A program made the translations under genes and the position numbers. 64,000 nt of DNA from Nitrospirales bacterium (lineage in GTDB: Bacteria; Nitrospirota; Nitrospiria; Nitrospirales; UBA8639). This document shows, in pieces, positions 8,232 to 16,728 of the stretch. The stretch lies in NCBI GenBank assembly GCA_021604005.1, contig BQIV01000003.1, positions 1-64,000 of the forward strand, given 5' to 3'. Numbering within the stretch: position 1 is the stretch's first letter; each line of letters begins with the position of its first letter. The notes under the pieces are model-generated. The model was not told the origin of the DNA, searched no databases, and saw only the letters and a program-made list of their open reading frames with translations.

Positions 8232-9290
8232 ATGCACAAAAAAAAGTGGGTGATGGTTGTTGTGTGCGCGTATATGTTGATGGCCGTTGCGGCATATGCC
8301 GGAACAATGGCACAGATAGATCTGACAGATGGAAGCCGGGTATTTGGCGAAATTCTTGAAATGACAGAAGGGAAGCTAAGCGTCAAGACCGCGTTTGGCG
8401 ACGATGAGCCGATTCTTATTTATTGGAGTGAGGTGGTGGGCCTGACGTCTGAAGAGCCCATCACCTTCGAGTTACAGGATGGCATGACGCTCACCGGTAT
8501 ACCGACCATGGATGAGGCCGGGAATGTTCACGTTCAAACCGAGTTATTGAAACGTCCCATTCCCGTGAGTGTGGATTCCATTCGTGCCGTCAATCCACCG
8601 GAAAAGAAGGCGGTGGTCTATACCGGGAACATCAATTTTGGCGGGGCAATCAATTCGGGCAATACCAAACAGAAAAATGCGAGTTTCGTGGGAGAGTTAA
8701 TCGCACGTAGCGAGCGATTACGGTTGACGATACTCGGACGATGGATCTATGGAGAAGATCGCACAGGGGTAAATGCTCGAAATTCGTTTGGAACGATTAA
8801 GCTGGATTTCTTTATCACGAAACGGTTTTACGCCTATTCGAGCGCGATTTTTGAGCAAGACACGTTTCAGGATTTGCAGTTACGTACCTCTATTAATGCG
8901 GGGCCAGGATATCAAATTATTGATCAAGGCGATTTTTCGAGCCCCTATTTTCACGATATGCAACTGAGCGGTGAAATCGGCTTAGGGTTTTTTAATGAAG
9001 ACTTTAAGATTGCACAGGATCAAAATTATGTGACGGGACGCTGGGCGATTGATTTTTTATGGCCGGTATTACCCACGGTCACGTTGTTCCATCAACATCA
9101 GGGTTTTCCTTCATTAGAAGACAGTAGCGACTTTTATGTCACGAGTCAGCAAGGCATTCGACTCAACCTTTGGGAAAACTTTGTGTCAAGCTTACAAGTC
9201 AATTGGCGGTATGATAACACGCCTTCCCCCGGATTTAAGAAAAAAGACGTGCTCTATCTCTTGACCTTGGGTTATGCCTTTGTGTCCTGA
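8232..9290 (+). CDS. DUF481 (YdiY-like) outer-membrane beta-barrel protein
   Basis: This 352-aa secreted protein has a clear signal peptide (MHKKKWVMVVVCAYMLMAVAAYAG). The start at 8232 is set by AAGGAGG directly upstream; an in-frame ATG at 8205 would add nine residues before the signal and is unlikely. Residues 25-120 form a small beta domain (IDLTDGSRVFGEIL...). The rest has the DUF481 pattern: GNINFGGAINSGNTKQKN followed by alternating beta strands and an aromatic C-terminus (LLTLGYAFVS), as expected for an outer-membrane barrel. DUF481 proteins are called salt-induced outer-membrane proteins in some species. The role here is unknown. The gene stands alone. Confidence 0.85.
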   Translation: MHKKKWVMVVVCAYMLMAVAAYAGTMAQIDLTDGSRVFGEILEMTEGKLSVKTAFGDDEPILIYWSEVVGLTSEEPITFELQDGMTLTGIPTMDEAGNVHVQTELLKRPIPVSVDSIRAVNPPEKKAVVYTGNINFGGAINSGNTKQKNASFVGELIARSERLRLTILGRWIYGEDRTGVNARNSFGTIKLDFFITKRFYAYSSAIFEQDTFQDLQLRTSINAGPGYQIIDQGDFSSPYFHDMQLSGEIGLGFFNEDFKIAQDQNYVTGRWAIDFLWPVLPTVTLFHQHQGFPSLEDSSDFYVTSQQGIRLNLWENFVSSLQVNWRYDNTPSPGFKKKDVLYLLTLGYAFVS

Positions 9291-9609
9291 GTCTGTAGGA
9301 CATCCGTTTTGCGTGCCATGGTCGATTGATCCTCCTCTTGATTCGTGTAAGATTTATGAGGACACCAGAATGTTGCCCTGATTCCAAAATGAATCGGTGG
9401 GGTTTTCTCAAGCCGTCTTTTGCGCACCGTCTCGTCGAGGATGTTGGAACATATTCTGACACAGTGTGATGTCTCAAGGTGTGTGTCACGGCATAGGAAT
9501 CAATACGGATTCAACTCATAAATCATTGAAAATATTAATATAAAATTATGGCATTAAAATTGATATTCTACCGTTCTATCTGGAGGACTTCTAAGTTTTG
9601 GAGGCGATG
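9291..9609. other. Intergenic region with a candidate terminator and a sigma-54-like promoter
   Basis: At the 3' end of the DUF481 gene TGTCCT-N8-AGGACA is followed by TCCGTTTT, a weak terminator-like hairpin that overlaps the stop codon. Towards the next gene lies TGGCATTAAAATTGA (9549-9563), described separately. No gene is seen. Confidence 0.35.
9549..9563 (+). promoter_or_regulatory. Candidate sigma-54 (-24/-12) promoter of the response regulator at 9610
   Basis: TGGCA at the -24 box and TTGA at the -12 box have the exact GG-to-G spacing of sigma-54 promoters, but the invariant GC at -12 is GA here. A predicted start would fall about 35 bases before the gene. Confidence 0.3.
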
Positions 9610-10044
9610 ATGGTCACGATGGAACGAGAAGACATAGAGAGTGGAATTCCTTCAACGCATTTGATACACGTGGATGGTCTTATGGGTGAAATTCTCATCG
9701 TTGATGATGATCCGATTGTTCGCCATTTTGTTCATAGAATGCTGCGTATACAAGGGTACACGTGTACTGAGGTTGAGCATGGGCTTGAGGCAATCAATCA
9801 TCTTCGTACACATCGTCCTCGTCTCATTATTACCGATCAACAGATGCCGGTTATGACCGGTATTCAGCTCCTGGAAAATCTCTCGGTTCACTATGAAGGA
9901 ACGGCAATTCCCACAATTCTTTTGGCCAAAGACGGTGAGTCTGGCGTGTCCGATCGAGCCAAGGAATTAGGAGTGCGGGCGGTGTTGAGTAAACCGCTCG
10001 ATTATCGAAAGATCGTTTCGGTTGTTGCGGATGTGCTGTCCTGA
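9610..10044 (+). CDS. Single-domain response regulator
   Basis: A CheY-like receiver of 144 aa without an output domain. It has the acidic pocket (VDDD, about 31-34), the phosphoacceptor D76 in LIITDQQMP and the conserved lysine in SKPL. A 24-residue non-conserved leader precedes the receiver. Several starts are possible (TTG 9598, ATG 9607, ATG 9610); 9610 is preferred because GGAGG lies five bases upstream. It is the first of three stand-alone receiver proteins around the sensor kinase gene at 12.6 kb and could be a phospho-target of that kinase, though no sequence evidence fixes the pairing. Confidence 0.85.
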   Translation: MVTMEREDIESGIPSTHLIHVDGLMGEILIVDDDPIVRHFVHRMLRIQGYTCTEVEHGLEAINHLRTHRPRLIITDQQMPVMTGIQLLENLSVHYEGTAIPTILLAKDGESGVSDRAKELGVRAVLSKPLDYRKIVSVVADVLS

Positions 10045-10426
10045 AATGTTGGAGGTGCATGTTATGCGGCACGTTCGTATGACATAACGTCATTGTCAAC
10101 TGGTGTACGGATGCCGTCATGTTGAGGAACGGTTGTCTTGGTGTTGGTGCTTGTCTTTACGGAGAAGGACAAATAGAGGGGGTACTTTTCCGTAGAGCGG
10201 TAACGACCTGTGATGATCGTTCCTCTTTTTTTGTATCTGAGGCATGTCGAAATTTAGTGTGTCTGGAGTTGGAAGAAAGACGACTTTCTTGAGATGCTTG
10301 ACTAAGGATAAAAATGGAACAGAGTAGATTGAATCACACGACACACCGAATTGGTGCTTTGCGATCTTTATGGTGATCAACGGGATGAATACAATGAAGT
10401 GAGAAGGAGACCCGCATGCAGAACCC

Positions 10427-10546
10427 ATGACGAATGATTGTCCGCTCTGTCACATGACGATACTAAGCACGGCTACACGATGTGGCCATTGTACGTCTGA
10501 AGTACAACGTGTAGCCTACAAGCAAAGCGAGCCGTATTGTGTCTAA
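10427..10546 (+). CDS. Tiny zinc-ribbon protein (39 aa)
   Basis: The frame encodes MTNDCPLCHM..., with two CxxC pairs (CPLC and CGHC, 11 residues between them) and the RCxHCTSEV ending. This closely resembles the small zinc-ribbon tail (CPxCxxxIxxxAxRCxHCTS) found at the C-terminus of some membrane channels and small cytoplasmic proteins. AAGGAG lies 17 bases upstream, too far to be ideal; the better placed ATG at 10416 opens a four-codon frame. It is either a genuine microprotein or the surviving tail of a decayed larger gene. A GGGGC-tgta-GCCCTT hairpin followed by T residues occurs about 60 bases downstream. Confidence 0.5.
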   Translation: MTNDCPLCHMTILSTATRCGHCTSEVQRVAYKQSEPYCV

Positions 10547-10609
10547 ATTAATTGCCTCAGGAGACGATCTTTTTGGTGAGCATGCCGGGCTTCGAGGGCC
10601 GATAACTAG

Positions 10610-10627
10610 GGGCTGTAGCCCTTTTGT
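10610..10627 (+). terminator. Short terminator-like hairpin
   Basis: AGGGGC-TGTA-GCCCTTTT forms a stem of five to six pairs with a four-base loop and a run of four T. It lies downstream of the zinc-ribbon frame. The stem is short, so efficiency is uncertain. Confidence 0.35.
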
Positions 10628-10916
10628 TCGGACTTTCCACGGTCGTGATGCCGCGGGCGTCAGATGGAACATTGGCTCAGTATGTTATGCGAAGAACGAT
10701 ACGATTCCTCCTCTCCCTCTGATTTTAGCTAGAATTTTTGAGGATACGTGTTTTTTGTTGAGTCTGCGTCATCGTTCAGCTTGTTATGCCGGGCTTGGTT
10801 CGCGGTGACATATGACGTTCGTGTCGCGAGATGGTCAAGTGTTCATTTTTTATAAATGATGGCGTATCAGTCATATAGTCTGCAAAGAAACCGTTGAGTT
10901 TGTGTTGCATAAATAA

Positions 10917-10948
10917 TGCATGTATGATGTAATGTCATCATACATGCA
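10917..10948. repeat. Perfect 13-bp inverted repeat
   Basis: TGCATGTATGATG and its exact reverse complement are separated by six bases. No T-run follows, so an ordinary terminator is unlikely; a protein-binding site or RNA hairpin is possible. Confidence 0.6.
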
Positions 10949-11438
10949 CAGCTCTGTTTTGAGTCGTTCTCCTACCGGTCTTTTTTCTTTCATTATCCTT
11001 GATCGTCTTCTATAATCATACGTATATATGGCCTGTTTCTCTCCCTGAATTTCTTCAAACTTTGGTCAACACTACGCTCAATTATTGATAACGTAGGAGT
11101 GGCTGTTTCATGAAGAATACTCCGCTTTGGCTTGATGCATTCACGAGGATTTATCCTTTCTCCCAGAGTCATACATTGCTTCCTGTTCTGGTGCTGGAAT
11201 GTGATGACTTCATGTCTCATGTGTCTCAGGCATTGATCGCTCTGAGTGTTCCCGTTGTCTTAGGCAGTTGTAGTGCAAGGCAATGCGTCATTGTGACACC
11301 CCAAGCCCCATGGAATGTGCGAACGTTGGTGCGGTTCTCACATAAAAATAGACCATGATGATGTGCCAGGCTGTGATACGCGATTCACGTTTTTTAACCC
11401 GTATCTGCTCGATAGGTATTCATTAGGACGATGCCTGG

Positions 11439-11478
11439 GGTAACAGTGGAATGTTACCGGGATTTCCACTCCCGTTTT
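11439..11478 (+). promoter_or_regulatory. Two adjacent hairpins with complementary loops (possible kissing-loop RNA or terminator)
   Basis: Hairpin 1 is GGTAAC-(AGTGGAAT)-GTTACC. Hairpin 2 follows directly: GGGA-(TTTCCAC)-TCCC, then GTTTT. The loops share a perfect six-base complement (GTGGAA with TTCCAC), so they can form a kissing interaction, or either loop strand can pair as an H-type pseudoknot. The second hairpin with its T-run could act as a weak terminator. It lies about 110 bases before the substrate-binding lipoprotein gene. It does not match a riboswitch class I know. Confidence 0.4.
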
Positions 11479-11589
11479 GCGATAAAACGATCTTCACATA
11501 TAAACATTTGTCCTATCGCGCTCGACGTTCTAGGGTTATAAGAAATGGGTTGTCGTCTACTCTAGATGAAACTTATGCGAACAGGATAA

Positions 11590-12594
11590 ATGCTCGTCTG
11601 TGAGGCCTCTAGCGTCGTTATGAAATCACGTACGGTACAACTACTGCTTGGATTACTTCTGCTGTTCACGCTCAGTGGTCTGGGAGCATGCTTTCAGCAA
11701 CCTGCTCCTCCTCTCCGACTCGGAACCAATGTCTGGATTGGATATGAGCCGCTGTATTTGGCGCGAGACCTCAAGTACTTTAAACCGAACTCTGTCAGAT
11801 TAGTAGAGTATCTTTCGGCCAGTGAGGTCATTCGAGCATTTCGCAATCAAGCCTTGGAAGCCGCGGCCTTAACCCTCGACGAAACCTTACTGCTGTTAGA
11901 AAGCCAAGTTCCGGTTCAAGTTTTTTTAGTGGCCAGTATATCGTATGGGGGTGATGTCATTATGGGATCCCCAGACATTGCAGTGTTCCCGTCGTTAGTT
12001 GGAAAACGGGTCGGTGTGGAAGCGAGCGCTCTGGGCGCGTATTTTCTTTCTCGTGCGTTGGAAAAGCATGGATTGTCCCTTACTGATATTACCGTTGTGA
12101 GCTTAGAAGCCGGTGAGCATGTTGCCGCCTATAAAGCTGGCAAAGTCGATGCGCTAGTCACATTTGAACCTGTGCGTTCTCAACTCCTTGCGTTAGGCGC
12201 GCATGAATTATTTACGAGTCGCGATATACCCGGAGAAATTGTCAATGTCTTGGTCGTGAATCAATCCTATTTTGCGGAACATCCTAAAAACGTGCGGAGA
12301 GTCGTGCGTGGATGGTTTCGTGCTATCGACTACTTCACGGCCCATCCTCATGATGCGGCAAGCCGTATGCAGAAACGGCTAAAAATTCTCCCTCAAGATG
12401 CGTTGAAGAGTTATCGAGGATTCCGCTTGCCGAGTTTGGAGGAAAATCAAAAACTTCTCCAAGGGGGAACTCCTGGGTTACGGTTGTTCGCGAAACGCCT
12501 TCGCGACCTCATGTTGGCCAAAGATTTACTACAGACGCCTGTGAACCTTGATTCATTGTTCAGTACCGCGGCATTACGCAAGAGGTCCTCATGA
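11590..12594 (+). CDS. Periplasmic substrate-binding lipoprotein (NMT1/SsuA-like)
   Basis: A 334-aa solute-binding protein of the nitrate/sulfonate/thiamine-precursor type. The N-terminus is a lipoprotein signal (MKSRTVQLLLGLLLLFTLSG then LGAC lipobox); ATG 11620 would give the cleaner signal, but AGGA favours ATG 11590. The mature part begins LRLGTNVWIGYEPLYLARDLKYF, the hallmark of this family, with the usual KVDALVTFEP hinge region. No permease or ATPase gene is nearby. The stop overlaps the start of a histidine kinase gene by four bases. It may therefore serve as a periplasmic sensor subunit for the kinase rather than for transport; this is inference. The ligand is unknown. Confidence 0.85.
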   Translation: MLVCEASSVVMKSRTVQLLLGLLLLFTLSGLGACFQQPAPPLRLGTNVWIGYEPLYLARDLKYFKPNSVRLVEYLSASEVIRAFRNQALEAAALTLDETLLLLESQVPVQVFLVASISYGGDVIMGSPDIAVFPSLVGKRVGVEASALGAYFLSRALEKHGLSLTDITVVSLEAGEHVAAYKAGKVDALVTFEPVRSQLLALGAHELFTSRDIPGEIVNVLVVNQSYFAEHPKNVRRVVRGWFRAIDYFTAHPHDAASRMQKRLKILPQDALKSYRGFRLPSLEENQKLLQGGTPGLRLFAKRLRDLMLAKDLLQTPVNLDSLFSTAALRKRSS

Positions 12595-14510
12595 ATATGA
12601 TGTCGCGATATCCACTTCGATATCTCGTCATTGGTATTCTGGCTGCCTTTTCTCTTCTGATTGGCCTTCTGACATATATGGCGACTCAACCATTGGTCAT
12701 TCAAAATGTCGAAGGGCAGGCCGCCGATCGTCTCCGGGCTGAACTCACCCAGTTGCAAGGGGTGTTGCAAATTCTGCTGAGGGCTGAAAATGTCGAGGGG
12801 GCGAAAAGCGTAGTGGTCTCGCTTGGTTCAGCTCCAGAACACGAGCTCGCACTATTGACCGATGCGACCAGTGCCATCATTGCCTCGACACGATTAGCCG
12901 ATGTCGGGGTTGCCTGGACGACATTGACCCCTCCGTTAGATAGACTCATGATTGACCAAGTGAACATTTCAGGTGGTGCCGTGGTTCGTTTGACGTCTGA
13001 TTCGCAATATCTTGCCGGGTACGTCAATATCTGTGATCCGGCGGTTACCGGAACACTCCGTCCGCCGCAGTGCGGGTTCCTGTATCAACGTATTAATCTC
13101 AGTCAGGCACGAGAAGTGGCTGTGGACGTGCTTCATCGTCAAGCCGTGGCCTATGGGCTCGGTTTAGCGGTTCTGGCAGGGGTGTTAGGGATTATTTTTC
13201 ACCGTGTCGTCACACGACGTGTGGAGCGTCTTATTGCCACGGTGAATCGCTTTACCGCCGGAGACACGGCTGCGCGTGCCGGGTTGGAGGGACAGGATGA
13301 GCTGGCGCGTGTCGGCGAGGCATTTGACTCTATGGCGCAAACGATTGCCAATAACCAGCAAGAGCTGCAGGGCTTAAATACACAATTGGAGCGTCGTGTG
13401 GAGGAACGTACGCGTGCGCTTCAAGAAAGTGAACAGCGATTCCGGGTTATCTTCGAGCAGGCTGCGGTTGGAGTGGCGCAAATGGCTTCTCGGTCCGGAG
13501 AGTTTGTTCGAATCAATCAACGATATTGTGACATTCTTGGTTATTCGCAGGACGAAATGCTGGGGCGAACGTTTCAGGAGGTGACCCAATCCACTGCGTT
13601 GCCGGAAGATGTCTACAACATGAATCGTTTATTGAACGGTGAAATCGAAAATTTTTCGATGGAGCGGCATTACGCCCGAAAGGACGGATCGACGATTTGG
13701 GTGAACCTGTTTGTCTCGCCCATGTGGCAAGCAGGGGAAGAGCCGTCGTATCACATTTCTGTGATGGAGGATATTACTGAGCGAAAGATAATCGAAATGG
13801 AAATTTTGCAACAACGGGCTGAGCTAGCACGATCAAATGCAGATTTACAACAATTTGCTTCGGTGGCTGCTCATGATCTTCAAGAGCCGTTACGGATGGT
13901 GTCCAGTTATACGAAATTGTTGGGAAGGCGCTATCAGGGCAAACTTGATGCGGATGCGGATGAATTTATTGCCTATGCTGTAGATGGTGCGAATCGTATG
14001 CAAACTTTGATCCGCGATCTTTTAGAATATTCGCGTGTGGGAAAAGGGAAATTGCACATGACGATGATCGATACGGAAGATGTGGTCGTTCAAGCTTCGA
14101 GGAATCTCCAGTCGTTGATTACAGAACGCCAGGCGAAGATCCATTGGGAGCATTTGCCGCATGTGAGGGCCGATGTTAGCCGATTGACTCAAGTCTTTCA
14201 AAACCTTTTTGCCAATGCCATGAAGTTTTGCGCTGCCTCGACTATTCCGTGCATTACCATTCGGGCTGAACCACGATCAATGGATTGGCTCTTTTCCGTT
14301 CAGGATAACGGAATCGGAATGAAATCCGAACACACCACGAAAATTTTTGAAGTGTTTCAACGTTTGCATAATCGTTCGCAATATTCTGGGACCGGCATCG
14401 GTCTTGCCCTGTGCAAGCGAATTGTGGAAGACCATGGAGGGCAAATTTGGGTAGAATCCGTACCGAAAAAGGGCTCAACCTTTTTCTTTACCATCGTTAA
14501 GGAGTCATGA
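12591..14510 (+). CDS. Membrane sensor histidine kinase (HAMP-PAS-HisKA-HATPase)
   Basis: The 639-aa kinase overlaps the binding-protein gene by ATGA, implying coupled translation. Order: TM1 (about 9-31), a periplasmic domain of about 150 residues, TM2 (about 187-205), HAMP, coiled coil, PAS (about 280-395, ending MEDITERK), HisKA with phosphoacceptor H428 in AAHDLQEP, and a complete ATPase domain (FQNLFANAMKF N-box, DNGIGM, GTGIGLALCKRIVEDHGG). The HDLQEPLR variant of the H-box is typical of phytochrome-like and Rcp1-partner kinases. That fits the second receiver of the 14.8-kb gene, which is of the Rcp1 type. It is probably signalled by the adjacent lipoprotein. Confidence 0.93.
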   Translation: MNMMSRYPLRYLVIGILAAFSLLIGLLTYMATQPLVIQNVEGQAADRLRAELTQLQGVLQILLRAENVEGAKSVVVSLGSAPEHELALLTDATSAIIASTRLADVGVAWTTLTPPLDRLMIDQVNISGGAVVRLTSDSQYLAGYVNICDPAVTGTLRPPQCGFLYQRINLSQAREVAVDVLHRQAVAYGLGLAVLAGVLGIIFHRVVTRRVERLIATVNRFTAGDTAARAGLEGQDELARVGEAFDSMAQTIANNQQELQGLNTQLERRVEERTRALQESEQRFRVIFEQAAVGVAQMASRSGEFVRINQRYCDILGYSQDEMLGRTFQEVTQSTALPEDVYNMNRLLNGEIENFSMERHYARKDGSTIWVNLFVSPMWQAGEEPSYHISVMEDITERKIIEMEILQQRAELARSNADLQQFASVAAHDLQEPLRMVSSYTKLLGRRYQGKLDADADEFIAYAVDGANRMQTLIRDLLEYSRVGKGKLHMTMIDTEDVVVQASRNLQSLITERQAKIHWEHLPHVRADVSRLTQVFQNLFANAMKFCAASTIPCITIRAEPRSMDWLFSVQDNGIGMKSEHTTKIFEVFQRLHNRSQYSGTGIGLALCKRIVEDHGGQIWVESVPKKGSTFFFTIVKES

Positions 14511-14788
14511 CTATTCTGCGGCGACAAGCGCGCATTGTATTTACTGTGAACAACATGTTGTGACAGAGTGAGCCTCTGGTCTCATGAAGGTAGTTGCTTG
14601 TGTGGGGGTTCTTCTTTTCACGGTCGGGGTTATGAGGAATGTGCTATGACATCCCTCGGGATTAGTGATAGGCGATGTTTGGAATATAATCGATCGTGGG
14701 GGGTATACCATTCATGAATGATGATACGTGTGTTGGTAGGTGTAGCGCCTTGCAATTGCTATTATACATTGGAGAGGGGGACTGCTTT

Positions 14789-15619
14789 ATGAAACGTGTC
14801 CTTATTGTGGATGATCAGGCATCGAATCGGCTTATTCTTCGTGAGCTTCTAGAAACATTAGAATGGGTCTGTACGGAAGCGAGTAATGGAGTGGAAGGGT
14901 TAGAACGTGTGCGTCATGCGAAGCCAGACCTTATCTTAACGGATTATCATATGCCGGAGATGGATGGGCTCAAGCTATTAGAAGAGTTAAAAAATACTCC
15001 AGCACATCGAGATATCCCAGTGATCATGATTACGGCACATTCGACGGCAGATATTCATAGTCAAGCCCTGTCCCTTGGAGTATCGACCGTGCTGCCTAAA
15101 CCCTTTGAATTTGAAGCCTTATTCAGGGCCGTGAGTAACATTGTGACAGCGAAGGCTTCTGAGCAGCATACAGTCGTCTCAACGGCACGGAAATTGGAAA
15201 TTCTTCTTGTAGAAGATAATGAAGGCGATGTGCGCTTGACTCGGGAAGCGCTCAAGGATGTAAAGGTGCCGGCTCGTCTCTCGGTCGTGTATGATGGGGA
15301 AGAAGCTATGGCGTTTTTACGTCGTCAAGACTCATATGCGAATGCTGCACACCCAGACCTTATTTTGTTGGATCTTAACTTACCCAAAAAAAGCGGCCAT
15401 GAGGTATTAGTCGAAATTAAATCTGATGAAAATATTCAGTCGATTCCGGTGGTAGTGCTTTCAAGTTCGGCACAAGACGACGATATTTTGAAAGCACATG
15501 AACGTTTTGCCAATTGTTATGTGACGAAACCCGTAGATTTAAACGAATTTTGGAATCTCATCAAACATATCGTTGAGTTTTGGTTAGTCATTGCGAAGAT
15601 TCCACAAAAAGTGCCTTGA
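14789..15619 (+). CDS. Tandem-receiver response regulator (two CheY-like domains, second Rcp1-like)
   Basis: The 276-aa protein consists of two receivers and no output domain. The first (1-120) has VDDQ, phosphoacceptor D52 in LILTDYHMP and K104 in LPKP. The second (136-270) has VEDNEGD, D195 in LILLDLNLPKKSG and the TKPVDLNEF ending, typical of the Rcp1-type receivers that pair with phytochrome-like kinases. GAGGGGG eight bases before ATG 14789 fixes the start; an upstream in-frame ATG would add 31 residues without similarity. Such tandem receivers usually act as phosphate relays or sinks. It lies 278 bases after the kinase gene and is a good candidate partner. Confidence 0.88.
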   Translation: MKRVLIVDDQASNRLILRELLETLEWVCTEASNGVEGLERVRHAKPDLILTDYHMPEMDGLKLLEELKNTPAHRDIPVIMITAHSTADIHSQALSLGVSTVLPKPFEFEALFRAVSNIVTAKASEQHTVVSTARKLEILLVEDNEGDVRLTREALKDVKVPARLSVVYDGEEAMAFLRRQDSYANAAHPDLILLDLNLPKKSGHEVLVEIKSDENIQSIPVVVLSSSAQDDDILKAHERFANCYVTKPVDLNEFWNLIKHIVEFWLVIAKIPQKVP

Positions 15620-15989
15620 GAGACGGGTTTGTGCAGGAGACATTTGGGTATGGTTGCGATGATGTTAAATCTGTGCCTGTCCATGTTGTTCAGCGCTTTT
15701 TGCCATGAGGCTCCTTTTGGCTTCTGATTGATAAGTCTACGTTCTTTTTTCTTCCCTCATTTCTTATTCGCCCTCTTTCCTCAGAATCTTCCAAAAGAAA
15801 TGCTGAAACAGTTGTGAGACACTTTGTCCCAATGATCTCATTGGCTCATGATGATGTATCCTTGGAGAATATTCACAACTAGTTGATATGTTTGTCGAAA
15901 AAATGAAGTCTATATATGGCACGTTGCTTGAATACTATAGGTGAATATCCAAGTACACTGATCTTTCATTTTAGATGTGAGGTTATCCG
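15620..15989. other. Intergenic region with a sigma-54-like promoter
   Basis: No gene is seen. It is AT-rich and carries TGGCACGTTGCTTGA (15917-15931), described separately. Confidence 0.4.
15917..15931 (+). promoter_or_regulatory. Candidate sigma-54 (-24/-12) promoter of the response regulator at 15990
   Basis: TGGCACG is a perfect -24 element, and TTGA follows at the correct distance in place of TTGC. This is the same deviation as in the site before the first receiver gene (9549). The expected transcription start is about 45 bases before the start codon. Confidence 0.4.
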
Positions 15990-16472
15990 ATGCCATCACA
16001 TAATAATCAGGCAGCGCAACGGGATGTTCCTCGAGACAGAGTCGGCACGCAAGGGCCGTTGAAGGGCATGAATCGAATTTTAATTGTCGATGATGAGCCT
16101 GATCATCGATTGGTATTGAGAACAATGCTCGAAGGATCCGGTTACGCCTGTGAAGAAGCCAGAAATGGGATAGAGGCACTGGAGGTTCTTGAAGGCATTG
16201 ACGTTAATGTGGTGCTGACGGATTTGCAGATGCCTCGAATGGATGGTCTTCAGTTTGCCGAGCGCATGGCGGCTCATGCAACATTCAAATCCATTCCAAT
16301 CATTATCGTGACGAGTCAAACCCTGGACTTGATTCAGCCTGTAGGTGGAAAGAACAATATCTTCATGATGCTCTCTAAACCGTATGAATGGACAAAAGTT
16401 TTCAGGGCAGTAGCGCGTGCGTTTGAAATTATTGAGCATGCACCGCGTGAAGTGTCTCTTGTCGGAACGTGA
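15990..16472 (+). CDS. Single-domain response regulator
   Basis: A 160-aa CheY-like receiver with a 26-residue polar leader. The pocket is VDDE (33-36), the phosphoacceptor is D78 in VVLTDLQMP, the switch threonine is in VTSQ and the lysine is in SKPY. GAGG seven bases before ATG 15990 supports this start, although MNRILIVDD at residue 27 would also be a natural beginning. There is no DNA-binding or enzymatic output. It is the third stand-alone receiver in this 7-kb signalling region. Confidence 0.87.
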   Translation: MPSHNNQAAQRDVPRDRVGTQGPLKGMNRILIVDDEPDHRLVLRTMLEGSGYACEEARNGIEALEVLEGIDVNVVLTDLQMPRMDGLQFAERMAAHATFKSIPIIIVTSQTLDLIQPVGGKNNIFMMLSKPYEWTKVFRAVARAFEIIEHAPREVSLVGT

Positions 16473-16728
16473 ATGCTCACGCGATTGATTGTATGAAGTA
16501 CGAGCAACGTATCATGCCAAAACGAGCCCGACATATTGACGTAGTCCCTCTAGTCTTGGCGTGCCTATTAATTATATTTATCGTGTTGATAGTTCTGGAA
16601 ATGTTATAAAAGGCATAGTGAAAGTGGAAGGATAGATAGAGGTTGCCAGGGTTGCACCGGAACCCCTCATAGGAATAGGGTGTATCCCCGGAACGCCAGC
16701 ACTGGTATTGAGACGGGAGGCATTGTGG

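Larger units (their letters stand above)
10547..11589. other. Long intergenic region with structured elements, no firm gene
   Basis: About 1 kb without a supported protein. It contains a terminator-like hairpin near 10.61 kb, a perfect 13-bp inverted repeat at 10917-10948 and a pair of hairpins with complementary loops at 11439-11478. An 82-codon frame at 11110-11358 has no recognisable similarity and a poorly spaced ribosome site, and I do not call it. Confidence 0.4.

Noticed and set aside
11110-11358. 82-codon frame with ATG after GGAG
   Set aside because: No recognisable similarity, atypical composition and poor spacing; left out of the gene list.
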